Origin: Montifringilla adamsi
Lineage: Eukaryota > Chordata > Aves > Passeriformes > Passeridae
Length of the DNA: 64,000 nucleotides
Reading direction: 5' to 3'
Assembly (NCBI GenBank): GCA_017590115.1
Contig: JAGGNK010006448.1
Location: forward strand, 6,496,099-6,560,098
Within the stretch, counting starts at the first letter, position 1. Every line of letters begins with the position of its first letter. Both the position numbers and the translations under genes were made by a program. Below are positions 36,276-48,892 of the stretch, one piece after another. Below the pieces are notes generated by a model. The model ran no database searches. It saw only the letters and a list, made by a program, of their open reading frames with translations, and was not told where the DNA came from.

Positions 36276-37520
36276 GGATGACATATCCCCTGTTTGGCCT
36301 TTTTTTCCTCTCTTTGCTCCAAACCCCACACTGAAGCAGCCCTGTCAGCAAAGCCTGCACCCTATTCTAATGCTGCTCATCCTGCCCGTACCTCTCCCTA
36401 CTGCCCTGTCCTCAGCCTGCCCTCACAGGGCCCTGCCCATGCGTGATGACACACAGGAGGATCATTCACACCTGTGTATCTCCAGCCCATGCCTGGTACA
36501 GGCTCTCGTGTTCCAGCTGTGCTCCTTGGGTTCTCTCCATGTTTGGAGCTGGGACTGATGGCATGCAGCAGGAGAAGGCTATGCCAGTGAGATATGACTG
36601 AGAGATTTTGCAGGCACTAGGTGAGGACAGGCAGCAAGCCAAAATATGGTCGGGCTCCTGTGAGTCATGTTGCTGTGCAGTGACACTGAGTGTCCCTTGA
36701 TCTTCCTGGTGGAATTGAACTGTCACCACAGAGCTGCTGGAGAATAAAAACCAACAAACAAAAGAAGATGTATGAGCCAGTCAGAATTATGGCCTGGTCT
36801 CTGGAAGAATGTGGGCTGAATTTATACTACTCCTTCCATAGCCCCTTCTGGATGTCTTACTCCTGCTTTTATTGCTCTGGAGGGAAAGAAATGTTCTGAG
36901 AGAAGAAAATGCTGCTGAGCATTCACTTCTCACCCCCACAATGGGTTAAATGGTCAAGATTTCCAGTTGCTGTAGCAGCATGTATTTCAGTGTCCCTGGA
37001 GTGTACTGGTGAGGTGAAAGCTGCATTTTGCCCTCCCCCCAGTGCACACTGCCGCTGATGGACAGATGTGCTTCAGTGTGTTCAGGCTGGTCTGGATTTC
37101 TGTCCCCAGGGAAGCTTTGCCTTCTACCATGCAGACCAAAGCATGCTCCAGAAGCTCTCAGAACCTCCCTGTCACTGCCTTGCCGGAGCACACGGACAGG
37201 GTAGTGGCTCTCCTGGGCAGAGTTATCTTCTCCAGTGCCACTTTGTCCTCTGGAGCCATCCTGCCAACCCAGCACCTACCTGTTCTGCAGCCATTTCTGT
37301 TCACTGAGCATCCTCAGGATCGCCTTTGCTGAGCATCCTGAGCCAGTGTCATACTGGACAGTATGAAGCTACTGTCATTCTCCAGGGAGGTCACAGCCTG
37401 TGGGTGCTGAGTACTCAGCAGAACAACTAGAAATATTTTCTCCCCAAGTGGGTTGTCAGCGGCAGCAATACTGCCTGGGCTCTGAGATTATGGGGAAGGG
37501 TTCTGACTTATTGAGTTCAT
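36276..37520. other. GC-richer segment of unknown origin
   Basis: About 1.2 kb with clearly more G+C than the flanks and many CTG, CAG and CCTG words. Open frames occur on both strands (36250-36558 plus, 36946-37275 minus, 37042-37332 plus), overlap each other and show no domain. It could be an unrecognised repeat, an old retroposed copy or a regulatory island. No CR1 or LTR similarity continues into it. Confidence 0.5.
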
Positions 37521-40029
37521 TAACTACTGAAAAAAAAAAAAACTTTGTAAATAATAAAGGACAGTCATCTGTGTTTTATTATTCTACTCTCTAGATTCAA
37601 ACTATTACATGAAATAACTTCACAAAATGCAACGGATATTTCTCCTAAGCATGGACAAAAAAATTATCTCTTTTGTTATACTGTTGCTTTTTCAAGATGA
37701 CTGCAGAAAGTACACAGACAAACCTGGTAGAAATGGAAACCAAAACATAAGAATAGAAAACAGAAACACAAGAAAATAAGGGGTTTTAATTGTTTACATT
37801 CCAGTCTCACCCTGAAGCAAAATACACTTTCATCAATGTAATATTCTGCCTCTAAGCAAGTGCGGCATTTGGTATTGTTATAGCAATTAAAGCACAGACC
37901 TACTCACATAATGAATGGATTTTAGATTAGAATTCTGTTTTCAGAAGCACATAGCTGTGCAATTTAGAGACAAGATGTAACCAATATTCTTTTTATACTT
38001 TTGTCTGAAAGGAAGTCCCATTTTTCACACCACAGTACAAAATTTAATACTCTAATGAAGATGATTCATATAGTGAAGCATCCAGAAAAGACACACCCCC
38101 CCACCTTCAAAATTAAGCAACAGAAAAAGTAAACAAAGAGAAAAGGTATCCATGAAGGCTACACATTTATTTTTCTTTGTATTTCCATTCTGATTATTTA
38201 GTAGGTTCTAACCATCCTTTAAATTTGGAATTTCCATTGATTAGACAGCTACCACTAAAATGAAATTGTTCCTGTAGAAATGAAAGTACAGCCCTCAGAG
38301 TTAGGAAAAGTAAGATCTACTTAAAATAATTCATACCAAAATACCAATTGATCTTGATTTTTATGTTCCATGATTCCACTTCACAAAAGAAGACTATTAT
38401 CTGAGCAGATGAGTAGAATGTTGATAAATGTGTCTTTTCTACATTAAGATTGAGAAGGTTTAATAATAATTAAGAGCATTTGAAAGGTAGCTGCCAGAAA
38501 CACTCCTAAAATCAAAGCTTAATTGTGCCTGTTACTGCACTATTATACAGAACAAAATGCAATACTGTCCAAGAAGCTGGACACAGAAAGTACCTCAAGT
38601 CCCTCGTAAAGAATCTGGGTTTTTAGCAATTGCATCTGAAGTGTAGGTGATGACACAGAAGTATTTTTGCTGATTTCTCTGGGGAAGATATTGTTTTTGC
38701 TATCCCTCATTTTTAAAAGTAATGTTTGCTTGTTTGACATTCAAATACAATATCCTAGCTAATGTTTACAAATGGGGTTTGGATACATTAAAGTTGCATT
38801 TTTTCCCATATTTACCTGTTTAATATATTATTACAACTTATGAAATAATAATATTGAAGTAAAATGTACTGTACAAAAATAATATATTAACATGCAAAAA
38901 AAGAGGTATTTTTGCTGAGTTGCCAAATACTTGTCTTTGGGTTGTTTCTGGATTATCTTCAGCAGCAATAAGAGCTTAGCAACATGCTGCATTTTTGGCC
39001 CTTTGCTTATTTCCACAATTAAGTGAAAAGAAAAATGGCTTAAGGCATAGCATGATATGGAGACTTCCAAAATAAAGCAAGAGGAGTGAGCGTACAGCTA
39101 AATAAGCATACCCTGTTTAACAAAAAGAAAAGGACAAAAATTAAGGAAAAGGGAATCAGCATGACAATTTTACTTTTTTTTCTATTCCTAGAGTGTGTCA
39201 TGTGTGTTTACTATGGACATTATTGTTAAATGTGGGTCTCTGCTTCATGAAAGAGTCAATACATGCCATTTCTAATAATATAAGACTTATTACTGTATCT
39301 GGTGAAGAGACAGGAATATTGATGTACAAAAACTATTTAAATTGAGATAATCTGTGTCTGAAATTAAAGGGTTAAAGTGCAGTATGCTGTACTGTACATA
39401 TATTTTACCTTTACAGGACATGTATCTGCTGATAGGGCTGTTCCTGATAGTTTCATTTAGTTGCTTATTTTTATGACTGTAAATACAAATGATATTTACA
39501 GCATGATTTGGGCTAAAAAGAGAACAGCATTCTGGAACTACTGGGCATGTAAACACAGCAGAAAAAGTACAGTATGATGCACAACTAACTGAGCATGACA
39601 AAAAACATTCTGATACAGATTTATTTTTCTCTTATGCCCTTTGGAGCATAACCTTTTGGAGCAAGTTATTTAATATTCTGAAAATTCAGACTTTGCTGCC
39701 TCTTCTAGATTTATATATCCTGTTCTCCTGCTTCCATCACCACCATCACCTTCGTGCTAAGCAAAATACCTTATTTTCAAATGCATAAAGATTACCACAT
39801 TTTGTTGAAGTCCATGTTGCAGTAGCTACTACTTCAGAGTTTGATCTAATGATGAGGTGGTTTGCACACAGTAATTACATCTTAGCCCCTAAACCATTGC
39901 ACATGGCTTCTCTTATTAGAACATTTTTTATGAATTAATGGTTAAAATTTAATTAAGTCTGTTTTCCACAGCTGGATTTTTTTTTTCTTCTTCTTTTGTT
40001 ATTTGGAAGGTAAATATTCAGACCTGTTA

Positions 40030-40200
40030 AAAATTAAAGGGAAGAAAGAGAAAAGGGAAGGATGAGAAGGTCAAGGAGGGAGAACTTAAAGTAGAGGGAG
40101 AAGAATATTAGAGGGGGGAAGGCAACAGGATTGGAGGATATCAAGGGCGGGAAGGAAAACAAAAGAAAAAACCCAAAAGAGGAAAAAAAAAAGTAAACAA
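40030..40200. repeat. GA-rich low-complexity tract
   Basis: The plus strand is mostly purine for about 170 bp (GGAAG, GAGAA and AGGGA words). The T/S/F/L-rich minus-strand frames across it are by-products. Confidence 0.8.
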
Positions 40201-43051
40201 ATAAGAAATTTGAGCTCAGATGACGGATAAATTGAGTAGGAAGCTGTGAGAGATTTTTCCAGGATAGTAAGATGCTCAATGTGATAAGTGGAGTTCTTCA
40301 ATCAGTAACAATGCCAGCTGCACTACTAAATATTCACTTAGAACAGACATTCTGAAGTGGGCAAGTCAGTTTGGAATACTAAACAATCCTACAGCTGCTT
40401 TCTGCCTTTCTTTTGCATCAAAAATTATACTTTTTTGAGAGAAAATTTATAATTCATATGCCAGTGTTTTTCTATCATGAATGAAGCCATTTTTATTTTC
40501 TGTGGCAAGGTGAAGGGCTAAAAGTCTTTCAGTATGTTTCCTTTCTCTACTAAGAGAATCAGTTATGACTGGAAAGTATTGCACTGCAGGCATTTTTTGT
40601 CAGATGCTGAGAGTTTCATTTTTATTTATATGATGTATTACCTTCTGCCCACTTCAGATGCTTTACCTGACACCTAACACCAGCTCCAAGAGATATATTT
40701 ATCAAATTGGCAAATGGTAGAAAGAAGAGACTGGTTTTATAATCTTTGTCTTCTCCCTTGCTCAGACCCCCCATAAGGCTCATGTAGTATCCTCAGTCTT
40801 GTGAAGATTTTTGGAGGTTTGATTGTTACTGGACACTTGAATAAATTTCTGTCAACTGTTAATTGCTTGGTGGTGTTTAGAAAATAATTGGTGACCTGGA
40901 AATCCAAATATTATCAGTAACATTGAAGTCACTTAACAAACCACCTAGGGATCTGATTCAGTCATCTAAACATAGTTTCTCAGCTCATCCCAGATGCCAA
41001 AACTCATTTTTCATAAAGATATAGATCTCCTACAGAAACTGTGTCCAGCATGTCAGCCCCATGCACGTATTCTGCAAAGACAATGTATTTCATAACAGTG
41101 GGCATGTTGCTTTGATGGGAATAACTACATAAATATATTTTTATCTGAGGATCCTCTTTGTGTAAAATATACATACTTTCAATAAATTATATTAATGAAA
41201 AGTAAGAAATACATCCTAAAAATGTGCATGTCTATATGCATGCAGAAGAATTTTAATGCATATAGTGCTAACAGGGCTTGGAGAAGAGATTTTCTTTTGA
41301 GTAACACTGCAAAAATAAAAAACCTCTGTATTTTTATGGAAAATCAAGTACTGATGTCAGTAATCCCCAGAAGTGTGATTTTACTAGCAGTTGAAGGAAT
41401 AAAAGCATAGCTGTTTGCAACTCGTAAATGTGGGATGTACTTCAGTAAAATCAAATAAATGGATGAAAGTACAACATTTTTCTTTTTAAGAAGGGGCAGT
41501 CATGAAGATGTAGCACAATATATTAGAACTGAAATCTAGTAATTCCATTTCTGATTATTTTCAGCAATAAGAATTAGAAAATATAATTGTCATTATTAAA
41601 TTGTAGAATGCTCTGCCTTTTCAGTATCTTACACATGCAGAAAGTTTCCTAGAATCACATCACTCAAAGAGTGCCATCAAAATTCAAGGAGATATCAGCA
41701 TCAGATTAGCATCCCCTAAACTGGTGCACAAATTGAAGGGTGCTGCTGTCTGTGCCTTACTACCCCGGCTCCAGACTATCCCTGTGGCAGCAGCAATGTG
41801 GGATTGAAGGACAGCACTTTTGACTGAAGTTCAAGTTATATGGATTTGATAAATGTTTATCTTTTTAGGAGAATTTATTTTTAGGAGAATCTACTGTATT
41901 GTCACTGCTGGTGATAATGATGGTGTTTCTTATTTATAAGTTATATAACTATTTTTGAAATACAGTTTTATTATTAAAAGCACTTAATACTCCCCTTTGA
42001 TGTATACAGCAATCTTACACAGTTTCAGTGCTTGGAATTCCTCTGGGGCAGATTTTACCTGTGAAGGAAATCCTACTTTCAAAGTTGCCATAATTTGTTT
42101 TCCTTATATTTCAATTATTGGTTTAATAAGAGTAAAAAGGAAAATAATATTCAAATTGTATTTTGACAGATGTGTCAGACAAAAGATATCTTCAATGGTG
42201 TACCTTCAGAGCTGAGACATTTTCCAGATGACAGAAGAAAGCAAACAGCACCACAGGCTGTACTGTACCTGCTGAGCAGTAAACTACAGCATACAGCATT
42301 TGTCTGACCCAATTACTTTTGAATGGACTTAATTACAGTGAATAATCATAAAAATAAATATTTAGAGAGTTTCAGACATATATATCACCAGAACTTACAT
42401 ATTACTTTATATTTGCTATATCATTTCTACAAACATGGATGCTAGAAATGCAGTATGTGAAAATGGTTATGGGAATTGCTGGATGTCTTTGGACAGAAGG
42501 CAAGCAGGATGCAAGCAGTGTGTATATAGCTCTGGTCAGATCTTCTGTAGAGACGAGATGGATAAATTTGCTTGCATTTTCTTGTAAAATTTTTTGCCTT
42601 TGCATATTTAGGAAGGCAAGACCATTAAATGCATTAAGCCAAATAATTTGTTTAGTTTTGGAAGTCTGCTGTGCATCAGCCATTGCTACTGGAAAAGGTC
42701 TACTTTTGCCCAAGCAGATAATGCAAACCAGTAGAAGGTAATTTTTTTAAGCAAAAAAAGTGAAAATGGTGACCAAGCATCCCCACACAGATATTCCAGC
42801 ATTTTGTTTCTTTGGGCCAGCTGTAGCAGTTCTAAGTACTGCAACATTTAATGCATTTTGAAAAGCTGAACATGATGCCCCAAATTTTGTTCTGGATCCA
42901 AGAAACACACTATATAGATAGAGCTACAAATGGCAGAGTGTAAAGGGCTCTATTATGAACCCTGACCTTCCTTCTGGTGTTGTGTGCACCAGGAGCAGTG
43001 GGATGCCCACAGCAGGTACAGACCCCTCAGCCTGAGGTCTTGCTCTTGATT

Positions 43052-43324
43052 CTAGGGGTTCATCTTTCTCCCTTCCCCCCCAACTACAGCTACAGCCTGT
43101 ACCTCATGGTACACTCCCACATCATGACATAGAGTATTGTTCCCTTCTCCCAAGGGCCTAGCAGTTCCCATTGGAATGACACCTATGTCCATTCCACAAG
43201 CCTCACCATCCTTTTTTTCAGTATAGTTCAAGGAACAAATATCATTCAAGCAGTGAATACTCTTTCCCACAACTTTTGTGGCCCCTGGTTGAGCTACATA
43301 TATTATATAACCCTGTAAAAGCAA
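43052..43324 (-). other. 90-codon open frame of unknown origin
   Basis: This frame keeps a protein-like composition (C, G, V, D and N spread evenly). It contains HCLNDICSLNY, EACGMDIGVIPMGTARPL and CHDVGVY segments. A splice-acceptor-like CTTTGCTTTTACAG sits at its start (minus strand, about 43313-43326). It shares the short string EACGM with the frame at 61515-62111, perhaps because both derive from one retroelement family. I do not recognise either protein, and no start ATG or promoter supports a live gene. Confidence 0.3.
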
Positions 43325-45370
43325 AGAAAAATCAGGAAATGCTGCAGATCAGTATACCTGTTAGGAGAGAAACAAAAGCCTTTTTTATCCAGTACTAATG
43401 CGAAGAAGACCAGGGCTCTGACAACACAACAAGGCAGATCAGTTTGCCGCACTCCTGGTGGATTCATCTAGTTTGATACCTCTGGCACTTAGCAGTGTTA
43501 TGCTGTAGCCTGCACATCCCACTGTGCTAACAAGATAGAAACCTGTTAGTGATTCTTCCCAATCCTTATTAGGGCAATAAAGGTGTCAGCTGATGTATGC
43601 TGTGGTTGAATGACCATCTGTTCAGGGGTAAACAAGTCACTTGAACGCTGGAATAAACATCCAGAAGCTTCTCTGTGTTATGGCTTCTGCAGTAAACCCT
43701 GCACCATTTCAGACATTTCAAGATAACAGGTTGGCAACAGCTTTCGATATCCTGAATTTACCTGCATAGAATCACATCCTGAAGCAATTGCGTGTTTTGT
43801 AAGAGAACTGCTGCTGATTTCACTGGACAAATTCCTTCACAGATGGCACATACTTAGCTACATTTTTGCAGTTGATTGCCCCAGGATAGTTCTTGTGCCA
43901 GAACTCTTACTCCCTGAGGATGTGTTTTTATTTTAGTGTTTTTATTTTTCTGGGTAGCTCTTGGAAACTGGTCTTTCTTGCTCTCGGACTAAAAGCTTGG
44001 AGAACTAACTAGACTCCATGGTGTTCCTTGAAAACTGGAAAATATAAGGGCTGCAAATAATTGCTCTGGATTATTATGACAGTATTTTTTTGTACATTTG
44101 AAACAAACAGAAGACAGTTTTCCTGTTTTTTATAAAATTCAGTGGGTTCACTTTTTTTTTCCCTGTGAAATTTCAAAAGCACCCAAAATTTTATTGGACT
44201 TTCACAGATGTATGTTAAGTAATTATTGCTAATAAAAAAGAATGCATTTTAAGTAGAAGATGATCAATTACATCTAATTCTACTCTTTTATATAATGTGA
44301 AGGACATTCCACAGAAGAAAATAATTTCAAATTGAGCAATCAAAATGTTCCATTCCATTTTGAAAGGGAACACGCTGACATTGAAATGCTCCACTTAAAG
44401 AAATTATCAAAATAGTTATTTATCCTAAGACACATTTGGCACAAGTCACTGTTTTCAAACCTCTTTGTAATCTTCCTAGACTTTCATTTTAGTCGCAGAC
44501 TACTTATTTTAAATGTAAAATTTATCTTTAATATAAGTATGCTGGACACACAGTTTGTCCAAGTAGATAAAGATTTTCTGCTTTCCTAGGCTATGTTTTG
44601 TCTCAGTACCTTTCTCTTGCCTGACAGGGACAAACCTCTGCATTTAGTCTGGACTTGGAATATTTATTATTCATGACAATATAGCATTGCTGGGATTCAT
44701 GGTAGGGTAGAATTATGGTTTGACTGTCCATATTCCCACATCATCCTCTCTCTCCCTCCCTCCTAAGCTCATTGTTAACTCTCTAGAACTCATGGGCCTG
44801 CTCCTGCAAGTAATGACTGTTTTCAGCCATGCAGGAGACACAATGGGACAACTACTACCTTGAGTAACCAGAACCTTCAATGATTACTGCAATAACTCCT
44901 TTTCAAGTATACATAGTATACATGTTTAGAACATGTCAATTCTTAGTTTCCTATTAAAGTATCTTTTAATAGAAAAGATCTCTTTTCCTGTTTAAAGGAA
45001 AGTATTCTGTAACAGAAATTACGACCTGTTAATAAGGACTATAAATTATTGCTGTAAAGACAGGAACTTAGTCACAGTCTTTCTAGAAATTGATTGCTGC
45101 TACACTTTTTTACACTTGGTTTCCATAGTTTTCCTTGCTTCTTTCTCACCTGAATACAGTACCATTCTCTAAGTAATGACAAAGCATATTATTTTGAGAC
45201 TCAGAACTTGTTCCCTCTGTATTATTCCTTTCCTTCCCCAGTTCCTGTTCCAGTTTCACCATCTTTTCACCTTACACTATAACTTCATGAATGCAGTCCT
45301 CACAAATTCCTCTAGTTCCTTAAGGCTGCTGCATCTTGAAAGTCAGAATGAAGCTGCAGTTTGAAGCAGC

Positions 45371-45790
45371 CAATGGTGACAGAGTGTTCTTTGAGCTGCA
45401 AGCACTACTGTAAGTACACAATTTGTGGTAATTGGGAATGGGGCTGTGGCTGAGCCTCATCCCTAATAGGCTACAGCTGTGAAAAGCAGGTGAGCAGCAT
45501 TGAAGGTAATGAGACATGGAGTACCCAGGTGCACTGACCTATCACCAAAGGGACCAGAGGGAACACAGGTGTAATGCATGAATAATCAGGGGTATGAAAG
45601 GTTAGGCTTAAGAAGAAGAAGGGCCAATGCTGGAAGACTTTTGAAGTGGTTTGGTGTTACTTTGTATGTGTTGAAGCTTGCTGAAATTGTATGGTGATAC
45701 TCTGTGTGTTGTGGTCATCTCAACAGTAACATATGCTGCCACAAACTACAATCTTCTGTTTCACTTTGTGTTTTCTCTGCTTCCTTTGTC
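45371..45790 (+). mobile_element. possible LTR, plus orientation
   Basis: The segment TAATAGGCTACAGCTGTGAA...GGGGTATGAAAGG...GAAGAAGGGCCAATGC resembles, from memory, a bird LTR whose promoter reads GGTATAAAAGG; here the box is GGTATGAAAGG (45591-45601). No firm ends or target duplication were found. It is tentative. Confidence 0.3.
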
Positions 45791-46254
45791 TCCCTCAACA
45801 TCTCACTTTTTTCCTTTCACCAAGACTTCTCACAGCTCTTCTTCTAATAACCTGGTGTTAACGGCAGCCTCTAGATGCCAGAAGCTCAGGGCAAGAGGGA
45901 GAAAATGTTGTAAGTCTGAGATATTTACTTTCATAGAAACAAAGATAGCAATTATACTCTTATTTATAATGTGTTTTCATGAACATTCTAGTTTAGATAT
46001 CCCTCTCTTTTCTTTGCTGCTCCTCTTGTCTTATGTGCATTATTTTGAGTTGCTAGAGTACTAAGTACTGAAATGTCTTTGCAAGTAAAATTGAAATACG
46101 TCTGCTCTCTGCCTCCCTTTTACTTCTGAAATGGTATGCAAAGAAAGAAAGGGGAAAGGCAATGGACTTTACATCAGCTGCATTTTGTCCTGCTTTATTT
46201 TCTTCTCTGCTTTCAAAAGCCTGGATACTGGGGTGCATTAAGCACAGCATCACC
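45791..46254. other. unique DNA, no gene seen
   Basis: Pyrimidine-rich in parts. The 128-codon plus frame at 45678-46064 is low in complexity and lacks a recognisable domain. Confidence 0.5.
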
Positions 46255-46818
46255 TGTTGAGCAAAGGAGGTGGTTATCCCACTCGGCTCTGCACTGGGGC
46301 AACCTCAGTTTGAGTATTGTGTGCAGTTTTAGGCACCACAATATAAGAAAGCTATTGAACTATTAGAGAGCACCCAAAGGATGGCCACAAGGAAGGTGAA
46401 GGGTCTGGAGGGGAAGACTTAGGAGGAGCAGCTGAGGTCAATTGGTCTGCTCAACCTGGAGGAGACTGAGGAGAGACCTCACCACAGTCCACAACTTCCT
46501 CATGAGAGGAAGAGGAAGGTCAGGTACACATCTCTTCTCCTGGTGATGAGTGACAGGACTCAAAAATGGTATGAAGCTGAGTCAGGGGAGCTTTATGATG
46601 GGTAGCAGGAAAAGATTTTTCACCCAGAAGGTGATTAAGGACTGGAATAACCTCCCCGAGGAAATGGTCACAGCACCAGCCTGTCTGAGATAAAAAAGCA
46701 CTTGGACAAGACAGGCACATGGTGTGAGACTTGGGCTGTCTGGCACAGGGTCAGGAGTTAGAATACACTGAGTTGGAAGGCACTCATGTGGACGACCAAG
46801 TCCATGATTCTATGACTC
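46255..46818 (+). mobile_element. CR1 LINE, ORF2 C-terminal end and 3' UTR
   Basis: Starts in the last part of the reverse-transcriptase ORF (AAAGGAGGTGGTTATCCCAC, then GTGTGCAGTTTTAGGCACC) and continues through GTGAAGGGTCTGGAGGGGAA and the arginine-rich C-terminal block. It enters the 3' UTR with GGCACATGGTGTGAGACTTG and ends at CCATGATTCTATGACTC. The tail and the order identify a CR1 of a different subfamily from 3405-4492. Stops and small indels break the frame. The 5' edge is approximate. Confidence 0.93.
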
Positions 46819-47876
46819 AGAAGCTATAACCATCAGAGACTAGGAAAATGGGAATCCTAATTTTAATTCTAAAAGTAAAGTTTTAATGATAAAAGTTTTT
46901 GTGGTTTTTTTGTGTGTGTTTTTTTTTTAAATTTTATTTTTTTTAGTTCAGTGTGCCTATCTTTTAAGATAACTAACTTTTTTCAAGTATTAACTGCCTT
47001 TGTCACTCCTCCTTTCCTACCTTTTCCCTTCTATGCTTGCTGTAGCTGTTTTTGTCTGCCGTAGTAAGTAGATAAGAGAAACAAGGATGAAAATACAAGG
47101 TGAGAACTCCCTGATTCTTTTTTGGAAACAAAAATAGTACATTTCGTTTTTGATGGTGATGGAACACGTTGTCAGAGATTCTTCATTCTCAAATAATCTT
47201 TCTAGTGACAATGCACACTAAAGCACAACAGCTAGACATACTAGGAATGATACAATGTAAAGCATCATGGATTGACAAGATGCTGAACAGTAGCAGTCCA
47301 TGATGAGGTGCCTCCAAGTATTTCTGAAGAATGCAGGAGCTTCCATTAAGTTAATAACTGTTCTAATCTTGCAGTGACAGAAAATTGAGCTAAATCCTTA
47401 CCTTTGTAGATCTATGCCACCCTACTGATATGTTTGTAGCATTCCACTTTGCTGCAGCAGTTGTAGTGTTTGTCCACTCTGAGATGTGATGAGTTCACTG
47501 AAATTTAAGTCAATCAGGGAATAAGACAAGGTGAAGCAAGCAACTTTTTTGAGTTTTGTTTATTGATTTGTTTTTTGGGGTTTTTCTGTATCTGTTTCAA
47601 GATTACGGTGTTCTTTTAGAGATAGAGCCTTACCCCAACTATTGAACAAAACACAAAAGGCGACATTAGCAACTGCAACAAAATCACAGACAGCAATGAA
47701 GAACTTACAGTGAAGTGCAATATCACACTGCAGATAACATAAATTACAGGTGCTGCTAATTCTGTGTGACATTCACTTAGGTGATAGTGAACATCTTTAC
47801 ATCTGCCAGAATTGCTGTGTTCTCAAACACATAAAGACTTTTGATTTCATATCCAGTTCCAAATGTTTTAGATTAG
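46819..47876. other. unique DNA, T-rich in part
   Basis: A T/G-rich tract lies at 46893-46946. Nothing else was recognised. Confidence 0.6.
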
Positions 47877-48892
47877 TGTAGTGGGTTGACCCAGGGTGGA
47901 TGTCAGCTACCTACTGAAGTCACACTATCACTCCTCTTTGTAACTGGACGGAGGAGGGAAAATGTAACAAAAGGTTCATGTGTTGAGATAAGATCCATGA
48001 GAGATCACTCACCAAAAACCATCACAGGCAAAACAGACTTGAATTTAGGATATTAATAGAATTTATTGCTAACAAAATCAAAGGAGTATAATGAGAAGTA
48101 AAATAAATCTTAAAAACACCTTCTCCTCACCCCTCCCTCCTTCTCCTTTACCTCCTCCCCCAGTGGCACCCCAGGAAGGTGGGAAATGGGAGCTATGGTT
48201 GGCTCATCACAGGTTGTTACTGCTGCTGCCCATGGAGAAGAGTCCTTCTCCTCTAGCATGGGGTCCCTCCCAGCAGAGACAGTCCTCCACGGACTTCTTC
48301 AACTTAAGTCTATCCCATAGACAAGAGTTCTTCACAAACTTCTGCAATGTGGTCACTTTTCCAGAGATGCAGTCCTTCAAGGACAGGCTGCTCCAGTGTG
48401 GGTTCCTTATTTGATCACAAGTCCTACCAGGAAACCTGCTGCAGTGTGAACTTCTCTCTCCATAGGTCTGCAGGTCCCTGCCAGGAGCCTTCTCAGCATC
48501 CCCCAGGTCATAGCCCACTCTCAGGCATCCATCTGCTCTGGCATGGTCTCCACCAAGGGCTATAGGGGGATCTCTGCTTCCCCATGAATCTTCATGGGCT
48601 GCATGGGCACATATAGCATCTCTTCCCTCTCCTTCTCCACTGACCTTAGTGTCTGCAGGGCTCTTCCTCTCACATGTTCTCACTCCACTCTTCTCTGGAT
48701 GCAATTACAACTGCACGACTTTTTTTTTTTTTCCTTCTTAAGTATGTTGTTACGGAATTTTTACCACCATTTCTAGTTGGCCCAGCCTTGGGCAGTGGTA
48801 TGTCCATTCCAGATCCTTCTGTCAAGTTTCTCCCAGAAGTCACCCTGTAGCCTTCTCACTACCAAAACCTGGCCATGCAAACCCAAAATTCA
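47877..48892 (-). mobile_element. solo LTR, family 1, full length
   Basis: Most complete member of family 1 here, about 1016 bp. It begins TGTAGTGGGTTGACCCAGGG and ends near ACCCAAAATTCA, so it has TG...CA ends. AATAAA reads on the minus strand at 48062-48067, and a TATA-like TAAGAAGG region lies near 48733-48745 on that strand, which sets the orientation. Between them are several modules of about 45 bp. These give a spurious 165-codon minus-strand frame (48207-48704) that is homologous to the frame in the copy at 49878-50692. No clear target duplication was found, and no viral gene is adjacent. Confidence 0.9.
48062..48067 (-). promoter_or_regulatory. poly(A) signal AATAAA of family 1 LTR
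   Basis: The minus-strand AATAAA lies about 185 bp from the LTR end. Its position agrees with my recollection of this family and sets the LTR orientation. Confidence 0.6.

Larger units (their letters stand above)
37521..45370. other. unique AT-rich DNA, no supported gene
   Basis: Nearly 8 kb with no recognisable gene or transposon. Contents: an A-run at 37532-37543, a C-run at 38096-38102, a GA-rich tract at 40030-40200, a tandem TTTTTAGGAGAAT duplication near 41861-41890, and two overlapping opposite frames near 42400-42740 that are probably chance. A minus-strand frame at 43052-43324 is listed separately. Confidence 0.55.

Noticed and set aside
42402..42741. Two overlapping open frames of about 100 codons on opposite strands
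   Set aside because: Opposite frames of similar length in the same place are typical of chance; neither shows a recognisable domain.
45678..46064. 128-codon plus-strand open frame
   Set aside because: S/L/F-rich low-complexity composition, no domain, and partly within a possible LTR.
48207..48704. 165-codon minus-strand open frame as a gene
   Set aside because: It lies wholly inside a family 1 LTR and follows its 45-bp modules. The same frame recurs in the other copies.
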